The translations under genes and the position numbers were made by a program. The notes under the pieces are model-generated. The model was not told the DNA's origin and did no database searches. It saw only the letters and a list, made by a program, of their open reading frames with translations. Shown piece after piece: positions 45,154 to 55,034 of a stretch of 64,000 bases of DNA. Origin of the DNA: Deferribacteres bacterium (lineage in GTDB: Bacteria; Zhuqueibacterota; Zhuqueibacteria; Zhuqueibacterales; Geothermadaptataceae); contig JACKDE010000002.1 in the NCBI GenBank assembly GCA_020633675.1, positions 558,001 to 622,000 on the forward strand, in the 5' to 3' direction. Every line of letters starts with the position of its first letter. Positions within the stretch are counted from its first letter, which is position 1.

Positions 45154-47367
45154 ATGTCTTCAGTTTTGACCAGAACTGAATCACGTCAATCATTCGTTTC
45201 AAATCATACAAACGGCGCCAATGGCAACGCGAACGGCAAAAATAGCAGCCGTCTGATCAATCAATACGGATTGAATACATTTAACGAAGATGTCATGCGC
45301 GACAAGCTTCCCAAAGAGGTGTACCGCAAATTGCAGGACACCATTCAAAAGGGTGCTCGCCTCGACGAAAACGTCGCCAATTCCGTGGCGCATGCCATGA
45401 AAGAATGGGCGCTCGAAAAGGGCGTGACCCATTTCACGCACTGGTTCCAGCCGATGACCGGCCTGACCGCTGAAAAACACGATTCCTTCCTCGATATCGA
45501 TTTTGACGGTCAGCCTGTCGAGCGATTCAGCGGCGATAAATTGATTCAGGGTGAGCCGGACGCATCGAGTTTTCCAAGCGGCGGCATGCGCACAACGTTT
45601 GAAGCGCGCGGCTACACCATGTGGGATCCGTCCAGCCCGGCCTTTATCGTTGATGGGCCACACGGCGGCATTCTCTGTATCCCATCCGTGTTCATTTCAT
45701 ACAACGGTGAGGCCCTCGATAAAAAGACGCCCCTGCTGCGTTCCATGCGTGCTCTCAACGAGGCAGCGCGCGAGCTGCTAACGCTTTTCGGCAAAAATGT
45801 CGATAAGGTGAGCACAACCCTCGGCCCGGAGCAGGAGTACTTTCTGGTCGATAAAAATCTCTACGCTCAACGTCCCGATCTCATTCTTGCCGGTCGCACG
45901 CTGATCGGTGCACAGCCTCCGAAGGGACAGGAAATGGAAGACCATTATTTCGGCAGCATTAAAGAGCGCGTACTCGCGTTTATGCAACTGGCAGAAAAAG
46001 AGTTGTATAAACTCGGTATTCCGGCCAAAACCCGTCACAATGAAGTGGCGCCGCATCAGTTCGAGTTAGCGCCGATTTTCAGCGAAGCGAATATTGCAGC
46101 TGACCGCAATCAACTGGTGATGGAAACACTGAAGAAGGTGGCGAATCGTCTTGATTTGGCTTTGTTGCTGCACGAAAAGCCCTTTGCGGGTGTGAATGGC
46201 AGTGGCAAGCATGTCAACTGGTCGATTGTCGATTCGGACGGTAATAATTTGCTGGAACCGGGCCATACCCCTGAAGAAAATCTGCAATTTTTGGTGGTGC
46301 TGGTTGCTGTTTTGCGGGCTGTACACCAATACGCTGATTTGCTGCGTGCCTCGATCGCCTCTGCTGGTAATGATCACCGGCTGGGCGCAAACGAAGCACC
46401 GCCAGCCATCGTTTCGGTGTTTTTGGGTGCCACCCTCAGCCGAATCCTCGATGCGATCGAGCAAGGCAACAGCGAACAGAGCAGCGCGAAAAAGATCATC
46501 GATCTCGGTATTGCCAACCTGCCAAAAATCATGCAGGACAACACCGACCGCAATCGCACTTCGCCATTTGCATTTACCGGCAATAAATTCGAATTTCGCG
46601 CGGTTGGCAGCTCAGCGAGTATTTCGATGCCAGCCACATTTCTAAATGCAGCAGCGGCTGAATCGCTGAAATATTTCCATGATGCGATTGCCGTTGAACT
46701 GAAGAATAACAAGGACCTCAAGGTGGCCTGTCTCGCCGTGTTGAAAAAGGAAATTGCTGCCACCAAAAACATCCGATTTGAGGGCAATAACTACTCGGAA
46801 GAATGGGTTGCGGAAGCAGCAAAACGCGGCTTGCCGAATCTGAAAAATACGGTCGAAGCGCTGCATTCCTTGCGCGATCCGAAAAATATCAAAATGCTCA
46901 CGGATATGCGCGTCTACACCGATGCTGAACTGGATTCGCGTTTTCACACCAAGCTCGAGCAGTTCTGCAAAACCATATCCATCGAGGCGGAGACGCTTGA
47001 ATCTCTGGCCAAAACAATGGTTTTGCCCGCAGCGATCAGCTATCAGAATTCATTGATCGAATCGGTGCGCGGCCTGAAAGAATTGGCGGAAGTACTGGAG
47101 TCTTTCGATGGCTTGCCGGAGCAGGTCGATTTGCTGAAGACAGTCGCAGTTGAGATCAGCGCCTTGAAAAAAGCGTTGGGCGAGTTGGCGGCTTGTGAGG
47201 AACATGCCGAGGGCATCGAAGATTTGAGCTCACGTGCAGACTATGTGGTCAACCATACCCGCAAGTTGCTGGATGATGTGCGCAGTCACTGTGATGTGCT
47301 CGAAGAGTATGTCCCCGATTCGCTTTGGTCGCTGCCGAAATACCGTGAGTTGTTATTTGTGATGTAA
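45154..47367 (+). CDS. glnN: Glutamine synthetase, type III
   Basis: 737 residues from ATG 45154, chosen because AAGGAG lies 7 bases upstream; a frame open from 44944 overlaps the regulator and is not real. Type III marks include HFTHWFQPMTGLTAEKHDSF, LGPEQEYFLVDK, HNEVAPHQFELAPIF, NGSGKHVNWS, NEAPPAIVSVFLG and NRTSPFAFTGNKFEFR. The enzyme makes glutamine from glutamate, ammonia and ATP; this long form is common in Bacteroidota and cyanobacteria and is distinct from the 450-residue GlnA. Residues about 600-737 form the extra C-terminal helical region. A strong terminator follows. Confidence 0.97.
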   Translation: MSSVLTRTESRQSFVSNHTNGANGNANGKNSSRLINQYGLNTFNEDVMRDKLPKEVYRKLQDTIQKGARLDENVANSVAHAMKEWALEKGVTHFTHWFQPMTGLTAEKHDSFLDIDFDGQPVERFSGDKLIQGEPDASSFPSGGMRTTFEARGYTMWDPSSPAFIVDGPHGGILCIPSVFISYNGEALDKKTPLLRSMRALNEAARELLTLFGKNVDKVSTTLGPEQEYFLVDKNLYAQRPDLILAGRTLIGAQPPKGQEMEDHYFGSIKERVLAFMQLAEKELYKLGIPAKTRHNEVAPHQFELAPIFSEANIAADRNQLVMETLKKVANRLDLALLLHEKPFAGVNGSGKHVNWSIVDSDGNNLLEPGHTPEENLQFLVVLVAVLRAVHQYADLLRASIASAGNDHRLGANEAPPAIVSVFLGATLSRILDAIEQGNSEQSSAKKIIDLGIANLPKIMQDNTDRNRTSPFAFTGNKFEFRAVGSSASISMPATFLNAAAAESLKYFHDAIAVELKNNKDLKVACLAVLKKEIAATKNIRFEGNNYSEEWVAEAAKRGLPNLKNTVEALHSLRDPKNIKMLTDMRVYTDAELDSRFHTKLEQFCKTISIEAETLESLAKTMVLPAAISYQNSLIESVRGLKELAEVLESFDGLPEQVDLLKTVAVEISALKKALGELAACEEHAEGIEDLSSRADYVVNHTRKLLDDVRSHCDVLEEYVPDSLWSLPKYRELLFVM

Positions 47368-47388
47368 GAGCCACGCCAAACCAGATGG

Positions 47389-47424
47389 ACAAAAGGCCGG
47401 TCAATGTACCGGCCTTTTGTTTTT
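47389..47424 (+). terminator. Rho-independent terminator of glnN
   Basis: Perfect 13-bp stem ACAAAAGGCCGGT (47389-47401) with ACCGGCCTTTTGT (47408-47420), loop CAATGT, then TTTT. It ends the regulator-glnN transcript. Confidence 0.95.
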
Positions 47425-47913
47425 GAAATACAAGGCAGATGGCTAAGGGGAGTGAATGCTGCTATGCAAATGGAGCAGGGTCAAGACCGTTTAGTTAAGA
47501 AACTCACCATACCATTCTGGAAAGACTAACGAAAAGGTGATCTTTGCCATTCTGAACGCAGTGAAGAATCTCATCCTGAGCGTAGAACATGAGATTCTTC
47601 GCCGCTTTGCGACTCAGAATGGCCCACTCGATGGTTTTTTCGACAGTCTCGGAAGAATCTACTTTGCATCATTGCCAAGCCTGAGCTCAAAAAATCGGAT
47701 ATCAGGCAATATAGATGTCACCTTGAATGGTATTGAGCGTAGACGTGCTATCCCAAAACATAGTATTCTGGAGCAAAGATGCAATATGCGTTAGAAGCAT
47801 GGCGCGCCATAATCCCACAATCAAACACTCCGTTCGGGATAACCATCTTTCGCTCAGCCCTTACGACTTTGTCTACTGCTTTTTCAATAACGAGTTATCG
47901 TCAATCCGGTATC
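47425..47913. other. Intergenic region with a dispersed repeat
   Basis: 489 bases between glnN and the convergent M14 peptidase gene. Apart from the repeat at 47546-47623, nothing was recognised. GCATGGCGCGCCAT near 47798 resembles the core of the REP-like elements. Confidence 0.5.
47546..47623. repeat. Dispersed inverted repeat (GCCATTCTGA ends)
   Basis: Ends GCCATTCTGA (47546-47555) and TCAGAATGGC (47614-47623) and inner arms GAAGAATCTCAT (47563-47574) and ATGAGATTCTTC (47589-47600) make a two-part hairpin. A shorter relative is at 18561-18645. Confidence 0.8.
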
Positions 47914-50469
47914 CTATTGGCTTTGCGCGGCCCAGAAGATCGCGTTGAAGACCAGCTTGTAAGCGCCGTGTGTCATAGCGCGAAATTGCGGCGCCATCGA
48001 GAAAAGCACCACGCGGCCATTGCCGATCTGCTGTACCGCAATCGAAGCTTTGCCCTGCAAATGCTCAGGGCCAAGCAGAAAGCCACTCAGGCGCGGATCG
48101 TAGTCAACATAATTGCCCGGAAAATCCGGCACAGGCTGGGTGGTCGCTTTGGGGATAAAAGCCGGCCCCCAGCGATTCATCACCGGCAATTTATCAGGCA
48201 GCCCGTACGCCAGTGGGCTGCTCGCATCCAACTCGGTCAAAACCAGGCTGCCCGGTGCAAAATAGTCGCGAGCCGAAAGCTCCGCCAGAGCATTGCTCAC
48301 AGGGAGCTGCAAAGCTGAAGCCAACGTCATGCTCGTGCGCCCGAAAGCTACAAGCATACCGCCTGCTTCTACAAAATCTTTCAGTGCAGCAACGCCACGA
48401 TCGCCAAGTCCGCCACGATACTGCTGCGGCCAGTTGGAACTGCCACGCAGCAATTCCCTTTCGGAAATGCCATCCGCAAAAATAATGATATCGACACGTT
48501 CATTGAGTTTGCCAGCCAAAACGTCGCTGTGACGCAGCGTTTCATTTTCCAATTGCCATTGTTCCAAAACATGGCGTGTCCACCCGGCATCCATCACGCC
48601 ACCCCATGGCTCGTAAAGGCCGATACGCGGATTGTGCAATGCGTGTTTTTGCGCCTCTGCCATCACACTTTCGTCAGCGGCAATAGCGCTAAAATGCCAT
48701 TTACTAGCGAGCTTTTTGAGTGCATCGCTCAATTGAGTATGTGGCGCAATCCAAAATGCGCCTGCAGGCACATCAGCACCGGCGGCAGTTACTTCGCTGA
48801 CCAGGCGACTGACGGCGAAACCGTCATCGAGCAAAGCGTCCGCTGCCGCAAAGGCTTCGTTGCTGTTCGGCAAAATCAGGTATCCCGCTCCGGAGCCCGA
48901 AAGGGTTGCCGCGAATCGTATCTCTTTGCTGACCTTCGACAAATCGGCTTGAAACGGTTCTTCAACCTGCACCGCATCGACGCCCATCATCATCGGCAAA
49001 GTCTGGGCTGTGACATCATACGGCACCACCGGTGGATCTTCCGGATTGCGGCGCAAATCCGGGTACTTCTGAATTTCTAACAGTGTTTTTGCCCATGCAC
49101 CGTACGGCTGGCGCAGCAACACCACGTAGCTGCCACCGGAGAACTGTTGTCCTGCTGCAGAGAATGCCTTGTTGGCGCGCATAATCTCGATCTCGCCACG
49201 CTGCAAGGCCTGCAGCAAGCGTGCCAGCGAGCTCGGATCGTGCTGCTCGGCCGGAAACACGAACGCGTATGGCCAGCCTTGGCCGTCGACCGCCCACTTA
49301 AACGCTCGATATTGAGCCAGATTGTAGCCGGCCGGATCGCCTGCCACCAGATTGATGGCCGCCATTGAGGCAGAAAGTTGATACTCGACCATGGTCCGAA
49401 ATTTCCAGTCGCCGCCGGGCCACGGCAGTGGAAAATTCCAGCTTTTTTTCAGTGGATCGTAGGTGCCGGTGCCGCCGCGGCCACCGCGAAATTCTTCTGC
49501 CCGCACAGTGCGTTTGCGGGCGAAATTGGCACTGGCTGTTTCGGTCAGTATCCGGGCGGTGCTGCGGTAAATTTGATAAGCACGAGCCGGGGTAAAAAGA
49601 TCGAAAATGGCGTTTTGCACAACGCCACCTTTGCCTTCCGATGTCATGCGAAAGCTCATGGCCGTGCCGACCATGGCCATCGTGCCCATGACCTGCGGCG
49701 AGGTGTTGTCGTCGTAGGGATCTTGGTACGGTGGCACAAAAATACGCGCGCCGGTGGCACCCATTTGATGCATTTCGTGCGAATAGACCGGGTGCCAGTC
49801 GTTGTGAATTTTTTGTGCGGTCAGGCGTTGCTCCGGAAAATGCAGCAAAACCCAGTCGCGATTGTTGTCGTGACCGATATAGGTGTGGTACAGCCACGGC
49901 ATCCGGCCTTCGTAGTTTGTACCCATGTGCGCGTCATACCATTTTTTGATTTTGACCTGGCCATCCGGATTGGCGCTTGGACTGATCAAAATGATAGTGT
50001 TCTGACGCATGCGTTGCACTTCGGCAGACTCTCTGGTGACCAGCATGTACACCAATTCCGGTATGACTTGCGCGGTGCTGATTTCGGTGGTGTGAATCGA
50101 TGAGGTGTGGAAGACCACCGCCGGCAGTTCCGCAGCCAACTTTTCAGCGTCCTTTTCCGAAAGGATCCGCGGATCGCTCAAACGGTGGCGCTGGCGTTTG
50201 ATTTCGTCGATGCGCTGCAAATTCTCCGGCGCAGAAATGGTCAGCAGCACAAACGGATTGCCATCAGTGGTTTTGCCGAGCTCGGTGTACAAAATTCGAT
50301 CCGATTGCTTTGCCAGTTGCTGATAGTATTTCAGGCCATTGTAGAAATCGATGATCTGGCCTTCAGCGCCCATTTGATGGCCAAAATGCTGTTCCGGCGT
50401 GAGCAAATTTTGCGCTAACAAAACGGCGGGCAGTAAAATGAGCACAGAAAAAGCCTGGATTGACTTCAT
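47914..50469 (-). CDS. M14-family metallocarboxypeptidase, secreted
   Basis: 851 residues. Signal peptide 1-19 (FSVLILLPAVLLAQ). The zinc motif is HTSSIHTTEIST (HxxE, about residue 125), with the third histidine in YSHEMHQMGATG (about 237) and NPDGQVKIKKWYD and HDNNRDW as substrate-loop motifs. The C-terminal 250 residues (LPNSNEAFAAADALLDDGFAV, IIFADGISERELLRGSSNWP) look like the GATase1-like domain often fused to this M14 group. It should act on peptides in the periplasm or outside. A second member is at 51813. Confidence 0.92.
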   Translation of the reverse strand: MKSIQAFSVLILLPAVLLAQNLLTPEQHFGHQMGAEGQIIDFYNGLKYYQQLAKQSDRILYTELGKTTDGNPFVLLTISAPENLQRIDEIKRQRHRLSDPRILSEKDAEKLAAELPAVVFHTSSIHTTEISTAQVIPELVYMLVTRESAEVQRMRQNTIILISPSANPDGQVKIKKWYDAHMGTNYEGRMPWLYHTYIGHDNNRDWVLLHFPEQRLTAQKIHNDWHPVYSHEMHQMGATGARIFVPPYQDPYDDNTSPQVMGTMAMVGTAMSFRMTSEGKGGVVQNAIFDLFTPARAYQIYRSTARILTETASANFARKRTVRAEEFRGGRGGTGTYDPLKKSWNFPLPWPGGDWKFRTMVEYQLSASMAAINLVAGDPAGYNLAQYRAFKWAVDGQGWPYAFVFPAEQHDPSSLARLLQALQRGEIEIMRANKAFSAAGQQFSGGSYVVLLRQPYGAWAKTLLEIQKYPDLRRNPEDPPVVPYDVTAQTLPMMMGVDAVQVEEPFQADLSKVSKEIRFAATLSGSGAGYLILPNSNEAFAAADALLDDGFAVSRLVSEVTAAGADVPAGAFWIAPHTQLSDALKKLASKWHFSAIAADESVMAEAQKHALHNPRIGLYEPWGGVMDAGWTRHVLEQWQLENETLRHSDVLAGKLNERVDIIIFADGISERELLRGSSNWPQQYRGGLGDRGVAALKDFVEAGGMLVAFGRTSMTLASALQLPVSNALAELSARDYFAPGSLVLTELDASSPLAYGLPDKLPVMNRWGPAFIPKATTQPVPDFPGNYVDYDPRLSGFLLGPEHLQGKASIAVQQIGNGRVVLFSMAPQFRAMTHGAYKLVFNAIFWAAQSQ

Positions 50470-50829
50470 GACACTCCCTCTTCTGTTGTTTCAAGCATGG
50501 TTTTGATGCAGCAATCAATGTCATAAAGTTAAGCCAAACGTCCTTCATGCCGAGCGGAGTCGAGGCACGCTTTCACGCTCAACAAGTCACCCTTCGACCC
50601 CGCTCAGGGTGAAGAAAAACCTTAAAGTAACGACATTGATGCAGCAGTGTACACTTTTGACTTTTTCACTTCAAGCTAAACAGAACAAGCGCATTTTGTG
50701 GGGCAAATTTTGCCGGAGAAATAGGTCTATTAGGGCAGGCGGACTGGTCGGAAATGCATTGCGCCGGGTGCGCAGTCGGATTTATCTTTGCAAAAATTTG
50801 ACTTCACCATAGCTGACAGGAGTGAAGCG
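50470..50829. other. Divergent intergenic region between the M14 gene and the lipoprotein gene
   Basis: 360 bases with both divergent starts; it holds the repeat at 50543-50613 and, near 50818, AGGAG before the lipoprotein ATG. No other gene was recognised. Confidence 0.5.
50543..50613. repeat. Imperfect inverted repeat with CTTCATGCCGAGCGG arm
   Basis: CTTCATGCCGAGCGGAGTCGAG (split here only as a description; 50543-50564) is roughly mirrored by CTTCGACCCCGCTCAGGGTG (50592-50611). A half copy, ACTCTTCGACCCTACTCGGGTT, starts at 55086. The elements look like a dispersed family. Confidence 0.6.
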
Positions 50830-51786
50830 ATGCGAAAAGGAATTTGGACAATTTTGATGCTGGCTGCCTTTTTTATAGGCTGCGACGACGATGACCAGGG
50901 TAAAACTGGCGACATCGCCGAGGAACAGCCCGAAGCCTATAGCCTCGATGGCACGCCGCTCTACCCGCTGACATTTGATGCCGAACGCCAGGCTGAGCTG
51001 GAGCGCAATTTGGCCGAGGCGCAAGCCGCGTTCGATGCTGATCCGGACGATCCGGAAAATGTTATCTGGCTTGGCCGCCGCACTGCTTATTTGGGGCGCT
51101 ACAACGAAGCGATTAAAATTTACACGGCGGGGTTGAACCTTTACCCGGATAATTACAAAATGCTGCGGCATCGTGGCCACCGCCATATTTCGATCCGAAA
51201 ATTCAAGCAAGCCATAGCCGATTTGGAGGTCGCTTGTCAGCTCATCGATGGCGTACCGGATGAAGTCGAGCCGGATGGCCAGCCAAACCAACACAATATT
51301 CCCACCAGCACATCGCACTCCAATATCTGGTACCACCTCGGCCTGGCCTATTATCTCGATGGCGATTTCGAAAGCGCAGTGCGCGCCTACCGCGAGTGCC
51401 TGAAATTCTCCCAAAATCCGGATATGCTGGTTGCCACCAGCGACTGGCTGTACATGAGCCTGCGCCGGCTTGGCCGGATCGATGAGGCCATTGCCGTGCT
51501 CGAACCGATCACTGCCGACATGAACATACTGGAAAATAACGCCTATCACGACCGCCTGCTGATGTACAAAGGCTTGAAATCGCCGGAAGATTTGCTCGAC
51601 CTGGAAAAAGAAGACGATTTGCAGATGGCGACTTACGGCTACGGCATCGGCAACTGGTATTTGTACAATGGCGAAGTCGAAAAAGCCACTACCATCTTCA
51701 AGCGCGCACTCGAAGCGAGCTACTGGCCGGCCTTCGGTTACATCGCCGCCGAGGCGGATTTGTACCGGCTGGGAGTGGGGAAATAA
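50830..51786 (+). CDS. TPR lipoprotein
   Basis: 318 residues from ATG 50830, with AGGAG 7 bases upstream. Lipoprotein signal peptide with lipobox FFIGC at about residue 17-21, then DDDD, an Asp-rich start that tends to mark export past the inner membrane. TPR motifs begin about 80 (PENVIWLGRRTAYLGRYNEAIKIYTAGL) and continue (IWYHLGLAYYLDGDFESAVRAYRECL, WLYMSLRRLGRIDEAIAVLEP). It lies 26 bases upstream of a second M14 peptidase on the same strand, so it may assist that enzyme. Confidence 0.88.
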   Translation: MRKGIWTILMLAAFFIGCDDDDQGKTGDIAEEQPEAYSLDGTPLYPLTFDAERQAELERNLAEAQAAFDADPDDPENVIWLGRRTAYLGRYNEAIKIYTAGLNLYPDNYKMLRHRGHRHISIRKFKQAIADLEVACQLIDGVPDEVEPDGQPNQHNIPTSTSHSNIWYHLGLAYYLDGDFESAVRAYRECLKFSQNPDMLVATSDWLYMSLRRLGRIDEAIAVLEPITADMNILENNAYHDRLLMYKGLKSPEDLLDLEKEDDLQMATYGYGIGNWYLYNGEVEKATTIFKRALEASYWPAFGYIAAEADLYRLGVGK

Positions 51787-51812
51787 TACTTTTTTGCGAA
51801 AGGATATCTTTG

Positions 51813-54506
51813 ATGAAGCGCACACTATATCTGATCATTATCAATGTTGTTCTGCAAACAGGTCTTGTCAATGCCCAAAATTTCGAATATTACCCCAACG
51901 CCCGGTACGACAATGCCATCCCGACGCTCGAACAGGTGGTCGGGCACAGTTGGGGCGAAAAGATCACCATGCACCACGAAGCCGTGCAATATTTGAAAGC
52001 CCTGACCGCCGCATCGCCGCGAATCCGAATGGTGCAGTACGGCGAAACCTGGGAAGGCCGCGCACTTTATTATTTGATCGTGGCGTCCGAACAAAACATG
52101 GCGCGCATCGAGGCGATCAAAGATGCGATGCAGAAGCTGGCCGACCCGCGCCGCATTTCTTCCACTGAAGCACAAAACTTGATCGAAAGTATGCCTTCCG
52201 TGGCGTGGCTGGCCTATGGCGTGCATGGCAATGAAATCTCCAGCACAGATGCCGGCATGCTGGCGGCGTATCATTTCGCAGCGGCACAGAACGACTCGCT
52301 TGCCGATTTGGTGCTGCAAAACAGCGTCGTCATCATCGATCCGATGCAGAACCCGGATGGCCGAGATCGCTTCGTCAACTATTTCCGCCAAACCCGGGGA
52401 CGTTGGCCCGATGCCGACCAGCAGGCTGCCGAGCACCGCGAAGACTGGCCCGGCGGCCGCACCAATCACTATTTTTTCGATATGAATCGCGATTGGTTTG
52501 CGATGACCCAGCCGGAAACGCAGGGGCGGGTGCGTGCTTTTCTCGAATGGTATCCGCAGGTTTTGGTCGATTTGCACGAAATGGGTTCGAATTCCAGCTA
52601 CTATTTCGCCCCGCCCGCCGATCCGCTTAACCCTGAAATGCCGCAATCCCAAATCCAGTGGCTCCGCAAGTTTGGCCAAAACAACGCCAAATGGTTCGAC
52701 CGCATGCAATTCGATTATTTCACCCGCGAAGTCTTCGATTCCTTCTATCCGGGCTATGGCGAGGGCTGGCCCATGATTCATGGCGCGATTGGCATGACCT
52801 ACGAGCAAGCCTCAGCAAGAGGCCTGGTGGTCAAACGCGACGATGAAACCACCATGCACTATCGCGACACTGTGCAGCGCCACTTCATCGCCTCGCTATC
52901 GACGGCGGAAAATACCGCGCGCCATCGGGCGGACTTGCTGCGCTATTTTTATGAATACCGGCAATCGGCTATCGAAGAGGGCGGAAAGGAGACGATCAAA
53001 GAGTTCATCATCGCGCCGGGTAACGATCCGCAGCGCGCCCGCAAGCTTGCCACGCTGCTGGTGAAGCAGGGCATCGAGGTCAAACAAGCGCAAAAGCCGT
53101 TTGAAAATGGCAAAGTTCGGGATTATCAAAGCGGCGAGGCGAGCTCGAAGCAATTTCCTGCCGGCAGCTATGTGGTTTCGTTGGAGCAGCCTGCCAAACG
53201 GATGGCGAAAACACTGTTGGCAAAAGAAGTGAAAATGGATGAGGCTTTTATTCAGGAGCAGATTCGCCGCAAAAAGAAGCGGCTCGGCGACCAGATTTAC
53301 GATGTGACTGGCTGGTCCCTGCCATTGCTGTACGATGTCGAATGCTATCGTGCCGAGCAGGCATCACGGGGCGAGTTCAGCCTGTTCGATACGGCGCAAG
53401 ATGCCGGTGGCGCTGTCAAGGGTGGCACGGCGAGCGTGGCTTACTTGCTGTCATGGGGCTCGAATGCAGCAGCAAAGGCGCTCGCCGCACTGCATCGCCA
53501 CGATGTGCGCGTGTTCAGCAGCGACAAGCCGTTCACGCTCAACGGCAGGGCCTATCCGTCTGGTTCGCTGATCGTCAAGACCAAAAATAATCCCGACAAT
53601 CTGCATGAATTGTTGACGGATGTCGCCACCCAGACCGGCGTCGAATTCGAGGCCACCAACAGTTCCTGGGTGGATGACGGCGTGAATTTTGGCTCCGGCA
53701 ATGTGCAGTTTTTGAAAAAGCCCAAGGTCGTTTTAGCCTACAATTCCCCGACCTCGGTGTATTCGGTCGGCTGGACGCGCTTTTTGATCGAGCAGGAGTA
53801 TGGCTATCCGGTCACGATTATGCATGCCGAGCAATTGGGCGGTGCGGATTTGTCGAAATACAATGTGCTGATATTGCCGGACGCCTGGGGCGGCTACAAC
53901 GGTTCGCTGGGCAGCGGAGATAAAATCAAGGATTGGATTCGTGCGGGTGGTACGCTCATCACTTATGCGCGCGCCACGCTTTGGCTGACGGATGAGAAAG
54001 TCGGCTTGCTGGCGACCAGCCGCGAGTTGAAAGGCGGCGAGCCGGACAAGCCAGAAAAAGAGCCGAACGGCAAAAGCAAAGCGGCGGACAACAAGCCCGA
54101 TCTCAGTAAACCCTTCGATGTCGAAAAAGAGATTCAGCCGGACAAAGAGCTGCCCTTCGGCGTAGCCGGCGCGATTGCGCGCATCACGCTGGACACCGAG
54201 CACTGGCTGGCGTTCGGCTACGACGGCGACACCAACGTGATGCTGGCGAGCAACAATATTTTCACGCCGTTAAAGCTGGACAAGGGCACCAATGTCGGTT
54301 TGTACAGTGCGGGTGAGAATTTGATTTTGAGTGGCTTTATTTGGGAAGAGACCAAAAAGCAGTTGGCCAACAAGGCTTATCTGATGCACCAGCGCAGCGG
54401 TCGTGGCCATGTGGTGGCTTTTGCGGAAGACCCAAACACCCGCGCCTTCGTCGACGGCACCAACCTGCTGCTCATGAATGCGATCTTCTTCGGACCGGCA
54501 CATTGA
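51813..54506 (+). CDS. Second M14-family metallocarboxypeptidase, secreted
   Basis: 897 residues from ATG 51813, with AAAGGA 8 bases upstream; the alternative TTG at 51810 is less likely. Signal peptide about 1-23 (LYLIIINVVLQTGLVNAQ). Zinc residues in YGVHGNEISST (HxxE), HEMGSNSSYYF later, and NPDGRDRFVNY and DMNRDWFAMTQPE as active-site loops. It differs from the M14 protein at 47914 in sequence but shares its plan, so they are distant paralogues. The C-terminal part (YNVLILPDAWGGYNGSLGSG) again has a GATase1-like look. It follows the TPR lipoprotein with a 26-base gap. Confidence 0.93.
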   Translation: MKRTLYLIIINVVLQTGLVNAQNFEYYPNARYDNAIPTLEQVVGHSWGEKITMHHEAVQYLKALTAASPRIRMVQYGETWEGRALYYLIVASEQNMARIEAIKDAMQKLADPRRISSTEAQNLIESMPSVAWLAYGVHGNEISSTDAGMLAAYHFAAAQNDSLADLVLQNSVVIIDPMQNPDGRDRFVNYFRQTRGRWPDADQQAAEHREDWPGGRTNHYFFDMNRDWFAMTQPETQGRVRAFLEWYPQVLVDLHEMGSNSSYYFAPPADPLNPEMPQSQIQWLRKFGQNNAKWFDRMQFDYFTREVFDSFYPGYGEGWPMIHGAIGMTYEQASARGLVVKRDDETTMHYRDTVQRHFIASLSTAENTARHRADLLRYFYEYRQSAIEEGGKETIKEFIIAPGNDPQRARKLATLLVKQGIEVKQAQKPFENGKVRDYQSGEASSKQFPAGSYVVSLEQPAKRMAKTLLAKEVKMDEAFIQEQIRRKKKRLGDQIYDVTGWSLPLLYDVECYRAEQASRGEFSLFDTAQDAGGAVKGGTASVAYLLSWGSNAAAKALAALHRHDVRVFSSDKPFTLNGRAYPSGSLIVKTKNNPDNLHELLTDVATQTGVEFEATNSSWVDDGVNFGSGNVQFLKKPKVVLAYNSPTSVYSVGWTRFLIEQEYGYPVTIMHAEQLGGADLSKYNVLILPDAWGGYNGSLGSGDKIKDWIRAGGTLITYARATLWLTDEKVGLLATSRELKGGEPDKPEKEPNGKSKAADNKPDLSKPFDVEKEIQPDKELPFGVAGAIARITLDTEHWLAFGYDGDTNVMLASNNIFTPLKLDKGTNVGLYSAGENLILSGFIWEETKKQLANKAYLMHQRSGRGHVVAFAEDPNTRAFVDGTNLLLMNAIFFGPAH

Positions 54507-54560
54507 GAGGGCAATAAGCAATCAAATGGAGATCCGACATGATTTGTTTTTCCTGGTTGC

Positions 54561-55034
54561 TTATGGTACAACTTTTTTAAAGTTGAATGTATAACTGACC
54601 AGGCTATCTTGCTCAAAACCGGTAATCGTTCGCCGGTAATGGTTTTCGTCATCGAAAAAATAAACGACTTTATAGGGATTTTTGTAATCGCGATTTTCAA
54701 AAACGATTGAATCCGGTTGGACGTTTGTGGCTTTGAAGATTTTGGGAGTTGAATCTTTGATCACGGTAAAAAGGATCAAGTCGTCTTTTACGCGCTCGAT
54801 CTTGGAATGTGCGCGATAGGATGTGTCGGTTTTTTCGAAATAAAATGCTTGCTGAATGAGCCAGCTGTCTGTGCCGATTGTCCAGGTTTCGTGCAGGTCA
54901 CCCGACCAGGCCCTGGCTTGCCAACTGCCGACCAGGTGGTGAGCGATTTTGTTATAAAAATGTTCGTTCTTTTTGCTCTGCTGGCCTGTTTGAAAAAGGC
55001 TCAGAATGAGCATAAAGGTGGTAAAAGGAGTCAT
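54561..55034 (-). CDS. Small secreted protein, DUF6265-like (lipocalin-like fold)
   Basis: 157 residues with a short N-terminal hydrophobic segment (FTTFMLILSLFQTG) that could be a signal peptide. HHLVGSWQARAWSGDLHETWTIG and VFENRDYKNPYKVVYFFDDENHYRRTITG resemble the DUF6265 beta-barrel pattern (LxGxW...E.W, then FEN....P..I.Y). Members may bind small hydrophobic molecules; no function is established. It is encoded opposite the second M14 gene. Confidence 0.6.
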   Translation of the reverse strand: MTPFTTFMLILSLFQTGQQSKKNEHFYNKIAHHLVGSWQARAWSGDLHETWTIGTDSWLIQQAFYFEKTDTSYRAHSKIERVKDDLILFTVIKDSTPKIFKATNVQPDSIVFENRDYKNPYKVVYFFDDENHYRRTITGFEQDSLVSYTFNFKKVVP

